Origin: CAYFIW01 sp964500645 | GTDB lineage: Bacteria; Chloroflexota; Dehalococcoidia; Lucifugimonadales; UBA826 | Direction: 5' to 3' | Assembly (NCBI GenBank): GCA_964500645.1 | Contig: CAZCOH010000038.1 | Span: 1-14,706, forward strand | DNA length: 14,706 nucleotides | Shown: piece after piece, positions 13,639-14,706 of the stretch | Numbering within the stretch: the stretch's first letter is position 1 | How the letters are laid out: each line of letters begins with the position of its first letter | Notes under the pieces: generated by a model | The model's input: only the letters and a program-made list of their open reading frames with translations | What the model was told of the DNA's origin: nothing | Databases searched by the model: none | Position numbers and translations under genes: made by a program

Positions 13639-13665
13639 ATAATAGATACATCAAGAAATACCTAT

Positions 13666-14706
13666 TTAAACGAAATCGAATTTCTCGAAACTCCCATTCA
13701 CAATCGGCACAGCATCAAGGCCAAACCAACTTTCAACTATTGTGGAGTAAGTCGAGCGAAAATCATTGTTGAAATGCAGATCACCTTCTAATTGATCTGC
13801 TTCTTTTATTGAGGGGTATTGACCGTACATTCCACCCTTAACATCACTACCTATTACAAAAGCTACACCCCCAGAACCATGATCTGAACCAGAACCATTA
13901 TCTTTTATCCTCCTGCCAAATTCTGAAAAAATCAGAATTGCCACTTCATCATCACGACCCTGCTCTTTAAGATCATCATAAAAATCCCCAACAGCGCCAG
14001 ATACGTCGTCCCACAATTTGGCGTGGGTCAACAATTCACCGGAGTGGGTATCGAAACTACCATGTTGAGTATAGAAAACTCTTGTTCCCAAGTCTGCAAG
14101 AAATACCTGAGCAATGCTTTTTAGACTTTGTGATATGGGGTTGGGTGCGTATTCAATACTTGAAGAATATTTTTCAGGAGCAGTTCTAAGAATATCTGCA
14201 CCTTTTAGCGCATCCGTACCGGTTTGCCCTAAAAAGTCCAGAACTGGATCTTTACCTTGCACACCTCCATACATGTGTGAAAAGGCCCGCAGTGCCAATT
14301 TTCTAGTCTCTTCATCCTCAATATCCGTGAAGAGTCCATAAGTTTCAAGGTTGCCGACTGACGCGACAGGTACTCCTCTTACACCGAGAGCTCTGGGAAG
14401 TCCTCTGCCAAAATTTACCCCGGTGAGTACATTCTCAGATTTGGGATCCAAATCTCTTATTACTCTCCCAAGCCAGCCTTCAGTGCCAATTTCATCCGGC
14501 AACGCTGTGTGCCATATATCCATTGACCTAAAATGTGATCGATTAGGATTGTCGTATCCTATGCCGTTGATAACAGCCACCTTTCCTTCATCATAAAGCC
14601 GCTTTATGGATGAAAGATGTGGGTTAAAACCATAAGTGGAATCAATTGGCAATACTGACTCCTGATCTATATGTACGGTCTTTCTGAAATCATAGTAATC
14701 ATCATC
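13666..14706 (-). CDS. DUF1501 family protein, C-terminal part (5' end outside window)
   Basis: A DUF1501 (PF07394) protein; the family belongs to the alkaline-phosphatase/sulfatase-like fold group and many members carry a Tat signal, but no substrate is established. The frame is open through base 14706, so the TTG at 14650-14652 is not the start; the preceding codons (YYDFRKTVHI) also match the family. 346 residues are visible. Landmarks in visible numbering are NPNRSHFRSMDIW (53-65), GTEGWLGR (74-81), GSFDTHSG (216-223), FSEFGRRIKDNGSGSDHGSG (260-279) and GGMYGQYPS (291-299). The Asp/His clusters are compatible with metal ligands. The gene is first of the visible DUF1501-DUF1800-NHL run. 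The N-terminus and any signal peptide lie beyond the right edge. Confidence 0.93.
   Translation of the reverse strand, partial: DDDYYDFRKTVHIDQESVLPIDSTYGFNPHLSSIKRLYDEGKVAVINGIGYDNPNRSHFRSMDIWHTALPDEIGTEGWLGRVIRDLDPKSENVLTGVNFGRGLPRALGVRGVPVASVGNLETYGLFTDIEDEETRKLALRAFSHMYGGVQGKDPVLDFLGQTGTDALKGADILRTAPEKYSSSIEYAPNPISQSLKSIAQVFLADLGTRVFYTQHGSFDTHSGELLTHAKLWDDVSGAVGDFYDDLKEQGRDDEVAILIFSEFGRRIKDNGSGSDHGSGGVAFVIGSDVKGGMYGQYPSIKEADQLEGDLHFNNDFRSTYSTIVESWFGLDAVPIVNGSFEKFDFV

Noticed and set aside
13871..13908. Repeated CCAGAACCAT in the DUF1501 gene
   Set aside because: The two copies encode the Gly/Ser/Asp/His-rich metal-site loop (SGSDHGSG), so codon repetition explains them.

Overview
The window reads as a stretch of bacterial chromosome of low-to-moderate GC (about 40% by eye), densely packed, with no rRNA, tRNA, CRISPR array or insertion sequence that I can see. 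Gene content (recJ, lgt, xerD, uvrC, a PIN toxin-antitoxin pair, glycerate kinase, lutABC, and a DUF1501/DUF1800/NHL cluster), tight convergent gene ends and several GTG/TTG starts suggest a free-living, fairly streamlined bacterium. A marine Chloroflexota lineage (SAR202/Dehalococcoidia-like) is my best guess. That placement rests on remembered gene-content resemblance, not on a search.

Layout. 1-1115: the 3' part of recJ (+), facing lgt (-, 1135-1986). 2072-5296: a co-directional + block of xerD, a 106-residue basic single-TM protein and uvrC, probably one transcription unit concerned with DNA repair and chromosome processing. 5324-6060: a PIN toxin and ribbon-helix-helix antitoxin pair (-), antitoxin first, overlapping through GTGA. 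A perfect palindrome lies over its predicted promoter. 6204-7349: a GarK/GlxK-type glycerate kinase (+). 7360-10304: lutC, lutB, lutA on the minus strand (transcribed lutA-lutB-lutC), with a small three-TM membrane protein (10348-10617) just upstream in the same direction. 10694-11131: a VOC/glyoxalase-fold protein (+), divergent from the lut block. 11142-14706: an NHL-repeat propeller, a DUF1800 protein and a DUF1501 protein (-), transcribed DUF1501-DUF1800-NHL. The DUF1501 gene runs off the right edge.

How the genes may work together. LutABC oxidises lactate to pyruvate, glycerate kinase feeds glycerate into lower glycolysis, and the VOC protein could belong to a lactate-producing glyoxalase route. 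The middle of the window is therefore plausibly a small C2/C3 hydroxy-acid module, although it spans at least three transcripts. The DUF1501/DUF1800/NHL cluster at the right is the part with least known function. Two strong hairpins lie inside recJ and uvrC coding sequence and are not explained by the protein families. No gene-free stretch exceeds 300 bases; the longest, 6061-6203, holds the toxin-antitoxin promoter and palindrome.
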